From: Methylorubrum zatmanii
GTDB taxonomy: Bacteria > Pseudomonadota > Alphaproteobacteria > Rhizobiales > Beijerinckiaceae
Direction of reading: 5' to 3'
Assembly: GCF_014845115.1 (NCBI RefSeq)
Contig: NZ_NKUI01000019.1
Span: 1 to 64,000 of the forward strand
Length of the DNA stretch: 64,000 bases
Made by a program: the position numbers and the translations under genes. The notes under the pieces were generated by a model, which saw nothing but the letters and a program-made list of their open reading frames with translations, ran no database searches and was not told the origin of the DNA. Position 1 is the first letter of the stretch, and every line of letters starts with the position of its first letter. Positions 18,343-27,999 of this stretch are shown here, in pieces.

Positions 18343-20748
18343 ATGCCGCTCCTGTCGCGACGCTCTCACGCCAAGCCGTCCGACGCCCCGTCCGAGGAGG
18401 ACGGCGCGGCGGAAATCGCGCGCCGCTTCGACTCGCCCCCGCGCGGGCCGGGCTGGATCGGGGCGGCCGTGGTGGCGACGGCGCTGATCTCCGCTTCCAT
18501 CACCTTCCTGATCTTGGTCGGCATCATCCAGATCACACGGACGCCGGCCACCGGCGTGACGCTGCTGGCGGTCAACGCCGTGCTGGTGCTCGCCCTCGTC
18601 GTGGTCATCGCCTGGGAGGCTCGGGTCTTCCTGCATGCCCGGCGCACCCATGCCTCGGTGGCGCGGCTCCACACCCGCATCGTCGGCCTGTTCAGCCTGA
18701 TCGCGATCCTGCCGACCATCCTGCTCGCCATCGTCGCCTCCGTGACGATCGATGTCGGGCTCTCCCTCGGCTTCACCGGCCGGGTGCGGGACGTGGTGCT
18801 GAAATCGGTCGAGATCGCCGACGCTTATCAGGAGAACCAGTGTCAGGCGCTGGCCCGCGAAATCCGCATCCTGACCGACGACCTGACCCGCGCGCGGCCG
18901 AATTTCGACGTCAATCGCGAGTGGTTCGAGAGCTTCCTGACCATACGCGCCCAGGCGCTCGGGCTGCCGATCGCCAAGATCATGCGCGGGCCGAACGAGG
19001 TGGTGGCCCGGGCCAATATCGACGTGCTCAAGCAGACCCGCCTGCCCTCGGCCGCCGCCTTCGAGGACGCGGCGAAGTCGAGCGATCCGATCTGCCTTCT
19101 GCCCAACGAGGGCCGCGTCTTCGCCGCCCTGATGCGGATGCCGGCCTACGACAACGCCGTGCTGCTGGTGCAGCGCGAGGTCAGCCAGCTCGCCATCGAT
19201 TTCCCCGGCGTCGCCCGCGCGGCGGCGGCGGAATACCTGACCTACGACGAATTGCGCCGCTACGTTCAGATCGCCTTCGCCTCGGTCTTCATCCTGATCG
19301 CGCTGATCACGCTGCTCTCGGCGGTCTGGTTCGGGCTCAACTTCGCCAACCGCTTCGTTGCGCCGATCCGCCGGCTGATCAACGCCGCCGACGAGGTGGC
19401 CGCCGGCAATTTCTACGCCCGCGTGCCGGCACGGAAGGCGGATGGCGACCTCGCGCATCTCGGCGAGAGCTTCAACACCATGACCCAGGAGCTGCGCCGG
19501 CAGCATGACGGCCTGCGCGCGGCCAGCGACCTGATCGACCGCCGCCGCCGGTTCACCGAGGCGGTGCTGTCGGGCGTCTCGCCCGGCGTGCTCGGCGTCG
19601 ATGCCGACGGGGTCATCACCATCGCCAATCCGGGTGCGGAGCGCACCCTCGGCCTCACGGCGAAGGAGCTGGTTGGCCAGCCGCTGACGCAGGTCGTGCC
19701 CGAGATCGCCGCCCTGTTCCCCGAGGCGGAGGGGCGCCAGCGCGCCCTGCAGCAGCAGATCCAGCTGGTGCGCGGCGGTCGCGAGCGCACCATCGCCGTG
19801 CGGGTCACGAGCGAGCAGGCCCAGGGGGAGGCGCGCGGCTACGTGGTGACCCTCGACGACATCACCGACCTCGTCACGGCACAGCGCACCTCCGCCTGGG
19901 CGGATGTGGCCCGGCGCATCGCCCACGAGATCAAGAATCCGCTGACCCCGATTCAGCTCTCCGCCGAGCGCATCCGGCGCAAATACGGAAAAGTGATCAC
20001 GGCCGACAAGGACGTGTTCGAGCAATGCACCGCCACGATCGTGCGGCAGGTCGACGAGATCAAGCGGATGGTGGACGAGTTCTCCTCCTTCGCCCGGATG
20101 CCGAAGCCCGCGATCACGCAGCAGGATCTGGCCGAGATCGCCCGCCAGAACCTGTTCATGCTCCGCATGGCCCACCCGGACATGGAGTTTCCGTTCGAGA
20201 CGGAGGGCGCCGACGAGAAGGGACGTGTCGTTGCCGCCTTCGACGTGCGGCTCCTGTCCCAGGCGCTCACCAACATCCTCAAGAACGCCGTCGAGGCGGT
20301 CCAGGCCGTCCCCGAGGATGTGCTGACCGCCGATGGCGGCAAGGGCGAGGTGGCGCTGCGGCTCGTCGTCGAGGAGGCCTTCGTCGTGATCGAGGTCACC
20401 GACAATGGAAAAGGCTTCCCGGCGGAGGGGCGCCAGCGCCTGCTCGAACCCTATATGACGACCCGCGAGGGCGGGACCGGCCTCGGACTCGCCATCGTCT
20501 CCAAGGTGCTCGAAGAGCATGGCGGGGGCATCGAGCTGAACGACAACCCGAGGGGGCGCGGCGGACAGGTCCGCATGCGTCTGCCGCGGGAGGTCGGGGG
20601 CGGGCCGGAGGCCGGACAGAATTCCGAGCCCGGTGCCGGGCAGGAGCGGACACGCTCCGCCGCGCCGGACGCGCGTGACGGGACAACGATGGACAAGAAC
20701 ACGGAGGACGCCATGGAAGCGCGACGCGTCGCGGAGATGCAGCCATGA
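18343..20748 (+). CDS. ntrY: Membrane sensor kinase NtrY
   Basis: This 801-residue histidine kinase of the NtrY family is the partner of NtrX. The N-terminal part has about four membrane segments (near residues 45-70, 75-100, 110-135 and 305-330) around an extracytoplasmic sensing region. A HAMP domain, a PAS domain (VLSGVSPGVLGVDADG) and the kinase core follow: [21 protein letters not shown] with H528, NILKNAVEAV, DNGKGFP and GGTGLGLAIVSK. The last ~45 residues are a charged tail with no homology that can be recognised. The stop overlaps the ntrX start by four bases (ATGA). The NtrYX pair is linked to nitrogen, redox and envelope responses in other Alphaproteobacteria. Confidence 0.95.
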   Translation: MPLLSRRSHAKPSDAPSEEDGAAEIARRFDSPPRGPGWIGAAVVATALISASITFLILVGIIQITRTPATGVTLLAVNAVLVLALVVVIAWEARVFLHARRTHASVARLHTRIVGLFSLIAILPTILLAIVASVTIDVGLSLGFTGRVRDVVLKSVEIADAYQENQCQALAREIRILTDDLTRARPNFDVNREWFESFLTIRAQALGLPIAKIMRGPNEVVARANIDVLKQTRLPSAAAFEDAAKSSDPICLLPNEGRVFAALMRMPAYDNAVLLVQREVSQLAIDFPGVARAAAAEYLTYDELRRYVQIAFASVFILIALITLLSAVWFGLNFANRFVAPIRRLINAADEVAAGNFYARVPARKADGDLAHLGESFNTMTQELRRQHDGLRAASDLIDRRRRFTEAVLSGVSPGVLGVDADGVITIANPGAERTLGLTAKELVGQPLTQVVPEIAALFPEAEGRQRALQQQIQLVRGGRERTIAVRVTSEQAQGEARGYVVTLDDITDLVTAQRTSAWADVARRIAHEIKNPLTPIQLSAERIRRKYGKVITADKDVFEQCTATIVRQVDEIKRMVDEFSSFARMPKPAITQQDLAEIARQNLFMLRMAHPDMEFPFETEGADEKGRVVAAFDVRLLSQALTNILKNAVEAVQAVPEDVLTADGGKGEVALRLVVEEAFVVIEVTDNGKGFPAEGRQRLLEPYMTTREGGTGLGLAIVSKVLEEHGGGIELNDNPRGRGGQVRMRLPREVGGGPEAGQNSEPGAGQERTRSAAPDARDGTTMDKNTEDAMEARRVAEMQP

Positions 20749-22115
20749 GCGCCGACATCCTGATCGTCGACGACGAGGCCGACATCCGCGATCTGGTCGC
20801 GGGCATCCTGGACGACGAGGGGCACCGCACCCGCACGGCGGCGGGCTCCGACGAGGCGCTGGCCGCGATCGAGGCGCGCCGGCCCCATCTCGTCTTCCTC
20901 GACATCTGGCTCCAGGGCTCGCGCCTGGACGGCCTTCAGGTGCTCGACCTGATCAAGGCCGGCCATCCCGACCTGCCGGTGGTGATGATCTCCGGCCACG
21001 GCAACATCGAGACCGCCGTGGCGGCGATCAAATCCGGCGCCTACGACTTCATCGAGAAGCCGTTCAAGGCCGACCGGCTGATCCTCGTCGCCGAGCGGGC
21101 GCTGGAAGCCTCGCGCCTCAAGCGCGAGGTGCGCGACCTCAAGGTCCGGTCGGGCCAGGCGAGCCGCATCGTCGGCGCCTCGGTGGCGATCAACCAGCTG
21201 CGCCAGACCATCGAGCGCGTGGCCCCGACCAATGCCCGGGTGATGATCTCCGGCGCGCCCGGCGCCGGCAAGGAACTCTCGGCGCGCACCCTGCACGGGG
21301 CCTCGGCACGGGCGAGCGGCCCCTTCGTCGTCATCAACGCGGCCACGATCACACCGGAGACGATGGAAGCCGAGCTGTTCGGCGTCGAGGGCGGCGAGGG
21401 CCGGGTGCGGCGCGTCGGCGCCCTGGAGGAAGCCCATGGCGGCTCCCTCTACATCGACGAAGTCGCCGACATGCCCAAGGAGACGCAGAGCCGAATCCTG
21501 CGGGTACTGGTCGATCAGAACTTCCAGCGCGTCGGCGGCACCGCCCGTGTCCACGTGGACGTGCGCATCATCTCCTCCTCCTCCCGCGATCTGACAGAGG
21601 AGATCGCCGCCGGACGCTTCCGCGAGGATCTGTTCCACCGCCTCTCGGTGGTGCCGATCCGCATTCCGTCGCTCGCCGAGCGGCGCGAGGACGTGCCGGA
21701 ACTCATCACCTTCTTCATGGAGCAGATCTCGGCCGCCACCGGCCTGCCGCGGCGGCGCATCGCCGAGGACGCCATGGCGGTGCTGCAGTCGCACGACTGG
21801 CCCGGCAACGTGCGCCAGCTGCGCAACAACGTCGAACGGCTGATGATCCTGACCCAGAGCGATCCGGAGCAGGAGGTCACCTCCGAGATGCTGCCGACCG
21901 AGATCGGCGCCCTGGTGCCGACAACGCCGACCGGCGCGGGCGGAGAGAAGCTGATGAGCCTCGCCCTGCGCGAGGCGCGCGAGATCTTCGAGCGCGAATA
22001 TCTCATCGCGCAGATCGCCCGTTTCTCGGGCAACATCTCCCGCACCGCCGAATTCATCGGCATGGAGCGCTCGGCCCTGCACCGGAAGCTGAAATCCCTC
22101 GGCATCGGTCCCTAA
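20745..22115 (+). CDS. ntrX: Response regulator NtrX
   Basis: This 456-residue response regulator is paired with NtrY. The receiver domain has D53 (FLDIWLQG) as phosphorylation site. The central AAA+ domain has Walker A GAPGAGKE and Walker B GGSLYIDEVAD. The loop that should read GAFTGA is replaced (ELFGVEGGEGRVRRVGALEEAHGG), so classical sigma-54 activation is not expected. This loss is characteristic of alphaproteobacterial NtrX, which instead acts at sigma-70 promoters. The C-terminal Fis-type HTH is present (ISRTAEFIGMERSALHRKLKSLG). Confidence 0.95.
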   Translation: MSADILIVDDEADIRDLVAGILDDEGHRTRTAAGSDEALAAIEARRPHLVFLDIWLQGSRLDGLQVLDLIKAGHPDLPVVMISGHGNIETAVAAIKSGAYDFIEKPFKADRLILVAERALEASRLKREVRDLKVRSGQASRIVGASVAINQLRQTIERVAPTNARVMISGAPGAGKELSARTLHGASARASGPFVVINAATITPETMEAELFGVEGGEGRVRRVGALEEAHGGSLYIDEVADMPKETQSRILRVLVDQNFQRVGGTARVHVDVRIISSSSRDLTEEIAAGRFREDLFHRLSVVPIRIPSLAERREDVPELITFFMEQISAATGLPRRRIAEDAMAVLQSHDWPGNVRQLRNNVERLMILTQSDPEQEVTSEMLPTEIGALVPTTPTGAGGEKLMSLALREAREIFEREYLIAQIARFSGNISRTAEFIGMERSALHRKLKSLGIGP

Positions 22116-22226
22116 CGGGAGACGATCGGGAAGCTCATCCCGTTTCGAGGGCTGTCGGGGAGAGCGGCGTCGCTGCGGAAGCGGTTGCAAGGGGTGGATA
22201 TCGCCACAGGGTGGCGCAATCAGCCC

Positions 22227-22256
22227 CTTGCGTCGCGGCAAGCTTCGCCCTGTAAT
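22227..22256 (+). promoter_or_regulatory. Possible promoter of hfq
   Basis: CTTGCG at 22227-22232 and TGTAAT at 22251-22256, 18 bases apart, fit the alphaproteobacterial vegetative pattern loosely. They lie in the 254-base space between ntrX and hfq, which is long enough for an independent promoter. Support is weak. Confidence 0.3.
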
Positions 22257-22369
22257 GCGATTTGGCTTGGGGAAGCGGTCTCGAAAGGTGCGGAGCGGCT
22301 GCACCCCGCGATGCCGCCACGGGAACCCGCGCTTCCGCGGTGCCGATGCTGAAACAAGGATAAGAAGAA

Positions 22370-22624
22370 ATGGCGGGCGAGCGCGCTCAAAACCTCCAGG
22401 ACACGTTCCTCAACCATGTCCGCAAGAACAAGATCCCGCTGACAATCTTCCTCGTCAACGGCGTCAAGCTTCAAGGTGTCGTGACTTGGTTCGATAATTT
22501 CTGCGTTCTGCTGCGCCGGGACGGGCATTCGCAATTGGTCTACAAGCACGCGATCTCGACGATCATGCCCGGCCATCCGGTCCAGCTGTTCGAGCCGGAC
22601 GAGACTGCGCCCGACAAGGCGTAA
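22370..22624 (+). CDS. hfq: RNA chaperone Hfq
   Basis: This 84-residue Sm-like protein forms hexamers that pair small RNAs with mRNAs. Sm1 ([26 protein letters not shown]) and Sm2 ([10 protein letters not shown]) motifs are complete, including the conserved Gln near the N-terminus and the KH pair of the proximal site. The rim carries RR (LLRRDG). A purine-rich AAGGATAAGAAGAA precedes the ATG. The location between ntrX and hflX is the standard alphaproteobacterial arrangement. Confidence 0.97.
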   Translation: MAGERAQNLQDTFLNHVRKNKIPLTIFLVNGVKLQGVVTWFDNFCVLLRRDGHSQLVYKHAISTIMPGHPVQLFEPDETAPDKA

Positions 22625-22732
22625 CGGCGCGCTTCGCCCTTCCGCGGGAACAGCTCCCGCCTCACGAAATAAAAACGACGGCTTGCCGCTTCGATTTCGG
22701 TCATTTGCGGAAGCCGGCGGATGCGAAATGGC

Positions 22733-22762
22733 GTCATCGTTCCCACATGAAGGAACGATGAC
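22733..22762 (+). promoter_or_regulatory. Perfect 11-bp inverted repeat in the hflX leader
   Basis: GTCATCGTTCC (22733-22743) and GGAACGATGAC (22752-22762) are exact reverse complements around an 8-base loop. The repeat ends 11 bases before the hflX ATG and abuts its GGAG ribosome site. It has no T-tract, so it is not an ordinary terminator. It could be a regulator operator or an RNA hairpin controlling translation, possibly through Hfq or RNase action. Confidence 0.55.
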
Positions 22763-22773
22763 ACGGAGACGCC

Positions 22774-24189
22774 ATGACTGAACTCCTTCCGCCCGGCGAA
22801 GCACGCTTGCAGGCGAAGGCCGCCCCCGAGGGCGAGATCGCCGCCGCGACCCGAACCCTGGTTCTCGGCCCCTATCTGACACGCACCGCCCAGCGCTTCG
22901 TTCCCGGACAGGCGGAGGCCGCCCGCTCCGACGAGGCGCGGCTCGACGAGGCGGTGGGGCTGGCGGCTGCCATCGATCTGGACGTGGCCCAGGCGATGTC
23001 GGTTCACATTCAGCGTCCGCGTCCCTCGACTTATCTCGGCAAGGGTCGCGTCGAGGAAGTGGCCGGGCTGATCCAGGCCGAGGAGATCGGCCTCGTGGTG
23101 ATGGATTGCGCGCTCACGCCGGTTCAGCAGCGCAACCTCGAAAAGGCCTGGGGCGCGAAGGTCATCGACCGCACCGGCCTGATTCTGGAAATCTTCGGGC
23201 GGCGGGCCTCGACGCGGGAGGGCACGCTTCAGGTCGAGCATGCCCACCTCGCCTATCAACGCTCCCGGCTGGTCCGCTCCTGGACTCACCTTGAGCGTCA
23301 GCGCGGTGGCTTCGGCTTCCTCGGTGGACCCGGCGAGACCCAGATCGAGGCCGACCGGCGGATGATCCAAGAGCGCATGACCCGGATCGAGCGCGATCTC
23401 GACGCGGTCACGCGGACCCGCGGCCTGCACCGCAAGAGCCGGGCGCGGGTGCCCTACCCGATCGTCGCCCTGGTCGGTTACACGAACGCGGGCAAGTCGA
23501 CCCTGTTCAACGCCCTCACCAAGGCCGAGGTGAAGGCGCAGGACATGCTCTTCGCCACCCTCGATCCGACCGCCCGCGCCACCAAGCTGCCGCATGGCGA
23601 GACGGTGATCCTGTCCGACACGGTGGGCTTCATCTCCGACTTGCCGACCTCGCTGATCGCCGCCTTCCGCGCCACGCTGGAGGATGTGATCGAGGCCGAC
23701 ATCCTGCTGCATGTGCGGGATGTCTCGCATGGCGACACCCAGGCTCAGGCCGAGGATGTCGAGGCGGTGCTGCGTGAACTCGGCATCAAGGCGGATGCCG
23801 ACCGGATCATCGAGGTCTGGAACAAGGCCGACCTGCTGGATGAGGGGGAGCGCACCCGGCTGCTCAATCTCAGTGCCGCGCATCGAGGAACCGGACCGGC
23901 GCCGATCCTCGTCTCGGCCCTGACCGGCGAGGGGCTTCCCGCCCTGGCGGAGCGGATTGAATCGCAGGTGGCGCGGGCCCGCTCCACCTTCGCGGTGAGC
24001 CTGCCGCCGGAGGACGGCGCCGCCCTCAACTGGCTCTACGAGAATGCCGAGGTGCTCGACCGGCAGGCCGATTCCGGTGGGGTGATCGCCCTGACGATCC
24101 GCATCGCCCCGGAAAAGGAGCCCCGGTTCCTGAACCGGTTCGAGGCGGCCCGGCGCATCGGCGGCCCGCAGCAACCCGTCTCCGTCTGA
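22774..24189 (+). CDS. hflX: Ribosome-associated GTPase HflX
   Basis: This 471-residue protein belongs to the OBG-HflX GTPases, which split stalled or hibernating ribosomes. The N-terminal HflX domain includes [14 protein letters not shown] and [37 protein letters not shown] linker follows, then the G domain: G1 [13 protein letters not shown]3 [10 protein letters not shown] and G4 NKADL. A short C-terminal domain completes it. The gene lies 149 bases after hfq, as in most Alphaproteobacteria. Confidence 0.96.
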   Translation: MTELLPPGEARLQAKAAPEGEIAAATRTLVLGPYLTRTAQRFVPGQAEAARSDEARLDEAVGLAAAIDLDVAQAMSVHIQRPRPSTYLGKGRVEEVAGLIQAEEIGLVVMDCALTPVQQRNLEKAWGAKVIDRTGLILEIFGRRASTREGTLQVEHAHLAYQRSRLVRSWTHLERQRGGFGFLGGPGETQIEADRRMIQERMTRIERDLDAVTRTRGLHRKSRARVPYPIVALVGYTNAGKSTLFNALTKAEVKAQDMLFATLDPTARATKLPHGETVILSDTVGFISDLPTSLIAAFRATLEDVIEADILLHVRDVSHGDTQAQAEDVEAVLRELGIKADADRIIEVWNKADLLDEGERTRLLNLSAAHRGTGPAPILVSALTGEGLPALAERIESQVARARSTFAVSLPPEDGAALNWLYENAEVLDRQADSGGVIALTIRIAPEKEPRFLNRFEAARRIGGPQQPVSV

Positions 24190-24193
24190 GAGG

Positions 24194-24224
24194 GGGCCGG
24201 TGCCGCTCGACGCGGCACCGGCCC
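24194..24224. terminator. Terminator hairpin between hflX and the SulP gene
   Basis: GGGCCGGTGCCG (24194-24205) pairs perfectly with CGGCACCGGCCC (24213-24224) around a 7-base loop and is followed by TTCCTCGTT on the plus strand. It begins 5 bases after the hflX stop and lies 25 bases from the end of the convergent transporter gene, so it may serve both. Confidence 0.7.
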
Positions 24225-24248
24225 TTCCTCGTTGGCACCGGGTCTCCG

Positions 24249-25817
24249 TCAGTCCTTCGGGGCGGCGTGCGCGACGGCGGCGAGGCTGTGATGCAGCCCG
24301 CTGGCGCCGCCTCCGACGATCTCGACCCGGGCGCCGGTCTTGGCCCGCCGCGTCGCCCATTCCCGGAGCATCTCCAGGCAGGTGTGATCGACGTGGCGGA
24401 GATTCTCCGCCGCGAGCCGGACCGGCGTGCCCTCCGGGGTCCGTTCCAGCGCCTCGTTGAGATGCGGCAGTTGCAGGAAAGTGGCCGAGCCCGAGAGGCG
24501 CAGTTCCGGGACGGCCTCGATCGTTCCGCCCTGCACCGTCTTGGCGGCGCCGCCCTCGATCTTGAGCGGCCCCCGGACGAAATGCGGGATGACCTGAAGG
24601 AGACTGAGGACGAGCCCGGTCAGCACGCCGGTCAGGAGGTCGGTGGCGACCACCATCACCATGGTCGCGAGCCAGATCGCGGCGGTGGCAAGGCCGTAGC
24701 GCTCGTGCAGATGGAAGGCGTGGGCAGGGCTGACCAAGCGCCAGCCCGTCACCACCAGGATGCCGGCCAAAGCCGCCGTCGGAACCAGCTTCAATACCAT
24801 CGGCAGGACCAGCAGGAAGGCCAGGATCCAGCTGCCGTGCAGGATCGTGGAGGCCCGCGACGCCGCGCCCGCCTGGACGTTGGCCGAGGAGCGGACGATG
24901 ACGCCCGTCATCGGCAAGCCGCCCGCCAGGCCGCAGAGGATGTTGCCGACGCCCTGCGCGCCGAGCTCGCGATTGTACTGTGTGCGCGGGCCGTCATGCA
25001 TCCGGTCCACCGCCGCTGCGGACAGCAGGCTCTCGGCGCTGGCGACGACCGCGAGGGTCAGGGCCATGATGATCATGGCCGGCTCGGTCAGGCGGCTCCA
25101 GTCGCCGGAGGCCGGGAGTGCGACGGCGGAGAGGATGTTCTCCGGCACCTCGACGCGCTTGACTGCCATGGCGCCGAGATCGGCGACGAGCGTGCCGGCC
25201 AGGACGCCGACGAGCGCGCCTGGGAGAAGCTTCAGCTTGACCGGCCGGATCCGCTCCCAGCCGATCATCGCCACGATGGTGACGATGCCGACGATGACCG
25301 CGCCGGGCCGGTTGCCGTTGGGGCCGGAGACGAAGTTGAAGAAGGCGGCCGGGATGGCGACGAGGTTGTCGAGGCCGTTGGCCTTCGGCAGCGCGTCGGT
25401 CAGCACATGGATCTGCGCCAGCACGATCAGGATGCCGATGCCCGCCAGCATGCCGTGCACGACGGCGGGGGAGATGGCCCGGAACCAGCCGCCGACCCGC
25501 AGGGCGCCGGCAAGAAGCTGGATCGCGCCGGCGGCGACGAGGACCGGCCCGAGGGCATCGATGCCGTGCTCGCGCACGAATTCGAAGACAATGACGGCAA
25601 GGCCTGCGGCCGGGCCGCTGACCTGGAGCGGTGAGCCGGCCAGGAAACCGACGACGATGCCGCCGATCACGCCGGTGATGAGGCCGCGCTCGGCGGGCAC
25701 TCCCGAGGCGATGGCGATGCCCATGCAGAGCGGCATCGCCACGAGGAAGACGACGAAGGAGGCCGGGAGATCCCGGCCCAGGGTCGGCGGGATCAGCCGG
25801 GCGAAAATGGAGGACAT
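24249..25817 (-). CDS. SulP-family anion transporter with STAS domain
   Basis: This inner-membrane protein (522 residues) has about 10-12 hydrophobic segments in residues 15-410, including [21 protein letters not shown] and the SulP-type [21 protein letters not shown]-terminal STAS domain (about 425-520) has the typical [11 protein letters not shown] and [15 protein letters not shown] segments. SulP proteins carry sulfate, bicarbonate or other anions by H+ or Na+ coupling. This gene stands alone, with no carbonic anhydrase or sulfur gene beside it, so the substrate is open. The solitary cysC 1.6 kb upstream is on the same strand but separated by accessory DNA. Confidence 0.88.
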   Translation of the reverse strand: MSSIFARLIPPTLGRDLPASFVVFLVAMPLCMGIAIASGVPAERGLITGVIGGIVVGFLAGSPLQVSGPAAGLAVIVFEFVREHGIDALGPVLVAAGAIQLLAGALRVGGWFRAISPAVVHGMLAGIGILIVLAQIHVLTDALPKANGLDNLVAIPAAFFNFVSGPNGNRPGAVIVGIVTIVAMIGWERIRPVKLKLLPGALVGVLAGTLVADLGAMAVKRVEVPENILSAVALPASGDWSRLTEPAMIIMALTLAVVASAESLLSAAAVDRMHDGPRTQYNRELGAQGVGNILCGLAGGLPMTGVIVRSSANVQAGAASRASTILHGSWILAFLLVLPMVLKLVPTAALAGILVVTGWRLVSPAHAFHLHERYGLATAAIWLATMVMVVATDLLTGVLTGLVLSLLQVIPHFVRGPLKIEGGAAKTVQGGTIEAVPELRLSGSATFLQLPHLNEALERTPEGTPVRLAAENLRHVDHTCLEMLREWATRRAKTGARVEIVGGGASGLHHSLAAVAHAAPKD

Positions 25818-26549
25818 GGCAAGATGCTACTCCGCTGAGACAGCGTGGAGGCCGGCGATGCCTGGCGCAGCCATCCCTGCTCCCGGCACCGGCGCGACGG
25901 GATCATCGGTGCGGCTCGCGACAAGATCGTTGGGGCCGGATCGGGTGATGTATTCGGACGAGTCGCGTGATGCGGCGCGGAGACCGACCTGGGCTCCGGG
26001 CCGCGGATGGTCATGGAACGGCAGCCCGCCGATCTGCCCGCGCCCACGGGGATGCACTCCGCAAGCGCTGAAAGATCCTGAACTCTACCGTCCACGATCG
26101 GCCTCGCTGTCCATTGCCGCGCGTGAGACGGCGCGCCGACAGAGGTGAGATTCCGGTGCTCGACAGACGGGGCTTCGCCTGCGGGACACCAAGTAGACCG
26201 GACGCAAGCAGACTGGGCACAAGTCGAGCGGGCCGGCGCGGCCGGTCGGCAAAAGCCCGCCCGTGTCGCCGCGTCTGGCGCAGCGACTTATCGGTCGGCA
26301 CGATGCCGTCGGATGCGTTCGCTCGAAGATGGGCCGCAGGGCCGATCCGGTTGGCGCATCCGGCGGCGCGAGTTTCGGCGCGCCGCCTCCGCATGGGCCT
26401 AGCGCATCGATCGGGAGATCGGACGCGCTAGTCTCTCGTTCTTCATCGACCTCCTCAGACGGACCGATGGCCCCCCGTGAAGACGAAGCGTGAAGCTTGT
26501 ATTCGCCGTCGTTTCAGGAGCAGGCACGGCCGCCGCTCAGAGCGATGCT
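25818..26549. other. Gene-poor stretch upstream of the SulP gene
   Basis: No gene can be supported here. Open frames on both strands overlap each other, lack ribosome sites and give low-complexity proteins. A loose inverted repeat CTAGCGC ... GCGCTAG lies near 26398-26430. The SulP promoter must lie at the left end. Confidence 0.45.
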
Positions 26550-26858
26550 TCAGCGCGTCCGGCGCGGCGCCTGACCCGCCGACCACCGCGAACCGACCGC
26601 GCCCTCGCGCAGGGCCGCACGAGCGGGGCTCGTCTTGGCACCGGCATTCTCGCTCAGCATCGGCGCGCCCAGGATCTGGCCCGTGCCTTTCCGCTGCGAG
26701 TGGAGCGAACGCGGGTCGTGATAGGGGTCATCGACGTAGCTGCTCATGAAGGCGCCGCCAGCCTGCTGACGGCTGCCACTCCCGCCATCCGCCGCCTGAG
26801 TGGCAACAGGAGCAATCAGAGCCGCCGCCAGGAAACCAATCGTCATAATCCGGTTCAT
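26550..26858 (-). CDS. Small secreted protein of unknown function
   Basis: The 102-residue product begins with a clear signal peptide (MNRIMTIGFLAAALIAP, cleavage after TQA). The ATG at 26858 is preceded by a strong GAGGAAGG ribosome site, which decides the start against an upstream in-frame codon. The mature part is short, polar, Gly/Ser/Arg-rich and contains DDPYHDPRSLHS. No domain is recognised. Similar short exported proteins are common in Methylobacterium-like genomes. Confidence 0.6.
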   Translation of the reverse strand: MNRIMTIGFLAAALIAPVATQAADGGSGSRQQAGGAFMSSYVDDPYHDPRSLHSQRKGTGQILGAPMLSENAGAKTSPARAALREGAVGSRWSAGQAPRRTR

Positions 26859-27405
26859 ATCGACCTTCCTCTCGTAATCCCTCAACCGCGAACTTTTTTT
26901 GTCTTCCTTGTTCGTCGCAGAATAAGAGTAGTCCCGAAAAATGTACTTTTAAAGTGCGTTTTGTCACTAGTATATACTTCAGATTTAATCCGGGCGCCTA
27001 TTCCGATTTGTGCGACACAGCACCTGACATCGGCAATTCGCATGACAGTGAGGGATGAAAATCGATGTCGTCGAGATGGCGACGGTCTGCGCGCCTTCGG
27101 CAGCCTTCATTCGGTGTCGGCTTGGAAGGAGCGCCCTGCTCCTGCGCACCGTATCGGGGGACGGGCCCGGCGCCGTGTCGCCCCCACGCGGAGCGGGGGC
27201 ATCCGGATTCGGAAGATTTGATTTGAGCGATGAAGCTTTGATCTCGACGAGGCTTCAACCCAGGCAATTCAGCCGGTCCTGCCCTCTTCAATAGGGTCGC
27301 TGCGCCGGAATGCTTCGGGCGGACGTAATATCAGCCGTCGCAGCAAGCGCAGGCGCGCGGTCCCGGTTGCTTGACGGGCAGAAACAGAGCCGCGGGCCGT
27401 CCCGG
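26859..27405. other. AT-rich intergenic stretch
   Basis: The part at about 26880-27000 is strikingly AT-rich for this genome (runs such as AACTTTTTTT and TAGTATATACTTC) and probably holds the promoter of the small secreted protein. The remainder has overlapping frames on both strands without a family match. No gene is called. Confidence 0.45.
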
Positions 27406-27999
27406 TCAGCCCGCGCTCAGCTCCAGCAGGGCCGCGATCAGCGGCTGCGCCGTGTCCATCACGCTGCGATCCCGCGTTGTCAGGGTGAGGTCGGGGGAGT
27501 TCGGGATCTCGTAGGGAGCTGAGATGCCGGTGAAGTTGGGAATCTTGCCGGCCCGCGCGCGATCATACAGGCCCTTCGGGTCGCGGGCTTCACAGATCGC
27601 CAGAGGCGTGTCGATGAAGACTTCGAGGAAGGGGATGTCTCCGGCAATCGCCCGGGCTGTCTGACGTTCGGCGCGGAAGGGTGAGATCAGGGAGACGATC
27701 ACCACGAGCCCAGCCTCCGCCATCAGCCGGGCGGCCTCGGCGGTACGGCGGATGTTCTCGATCCGCTCCTCCGCCGTGAAGCCGAGATCGCGGTTCAGCC
27801 CGTGACGCAGATTATCGCCGTCGAGCACCATGCTGCTGCGGCCGGCCTCCGTCAGGGCGCGATCGACCGCATTGGCAACGCTCGATTTTCCAGCTCCTGA
27901 GAGGCCGGTCAGCCACGCAATCGCCGGCCGTTGCCTCATCCGCGCCCAGCGGCACTCGCGGGGCTGCAGCGTCTGCCATGTCAGGTTTCGTGTGCCCAA
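27406..27999 (-). CDS. cysC: Adenylylsulfate (APS) kinase CysC
   Basis: This enzyme phosphorylates APS to PAPS in sulfate activation. P-loop GLSGAGKSS, the APS-contact region LDGDNLRHGLNRDLGF and the C-terminal PNFTGISAPYEIP match the family. The TTG at 27999 was chosen: it gives 27 residues before the WLTGLSGAGKSS strand, close to the 29 of E. coli CysC, and AGGA lies upstream. A longer frame to 28089 would add an unrelated N-terminus. The gene stands alone with no cysD, cysN or cysH in the window, so it may serve sulfation of a surface polymer or lipid as well as assimilation. Confidence 0.88.
   Translation of the reverse strand: MGTRNLTWQTLQPRECRWARMRQRPAIAWLTGLSGAGKSSVANAVDRALTEAGRSSMVLDGDNLRHGLNRDLGFTAEERIENIRRTAEAARLMAEAGLVVIVSLISPFRAERQTARAIAGDIPFLEVFIDTPLAICEARDPKGLYDRARAGKIPNFTGISAPYEIPNSPDLTLTTRDRSVMDTAQPLIAALLELSAG

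Noticed and set aside
24267-25634. Plus-strand open frame opposite the SulP gene
   Set aside because: It is an antisense shadow of the transporter with Asp/Arg/His-rich composition. The minus strand gives a clear SulP protein.
27055-27294. Plus-strand 79-residue frame near the AT-rich stretch
   Set aside because: The GAGGG abuts the ATG with no spacing, an equally long frame exists on the other strand, and the protein looks random.
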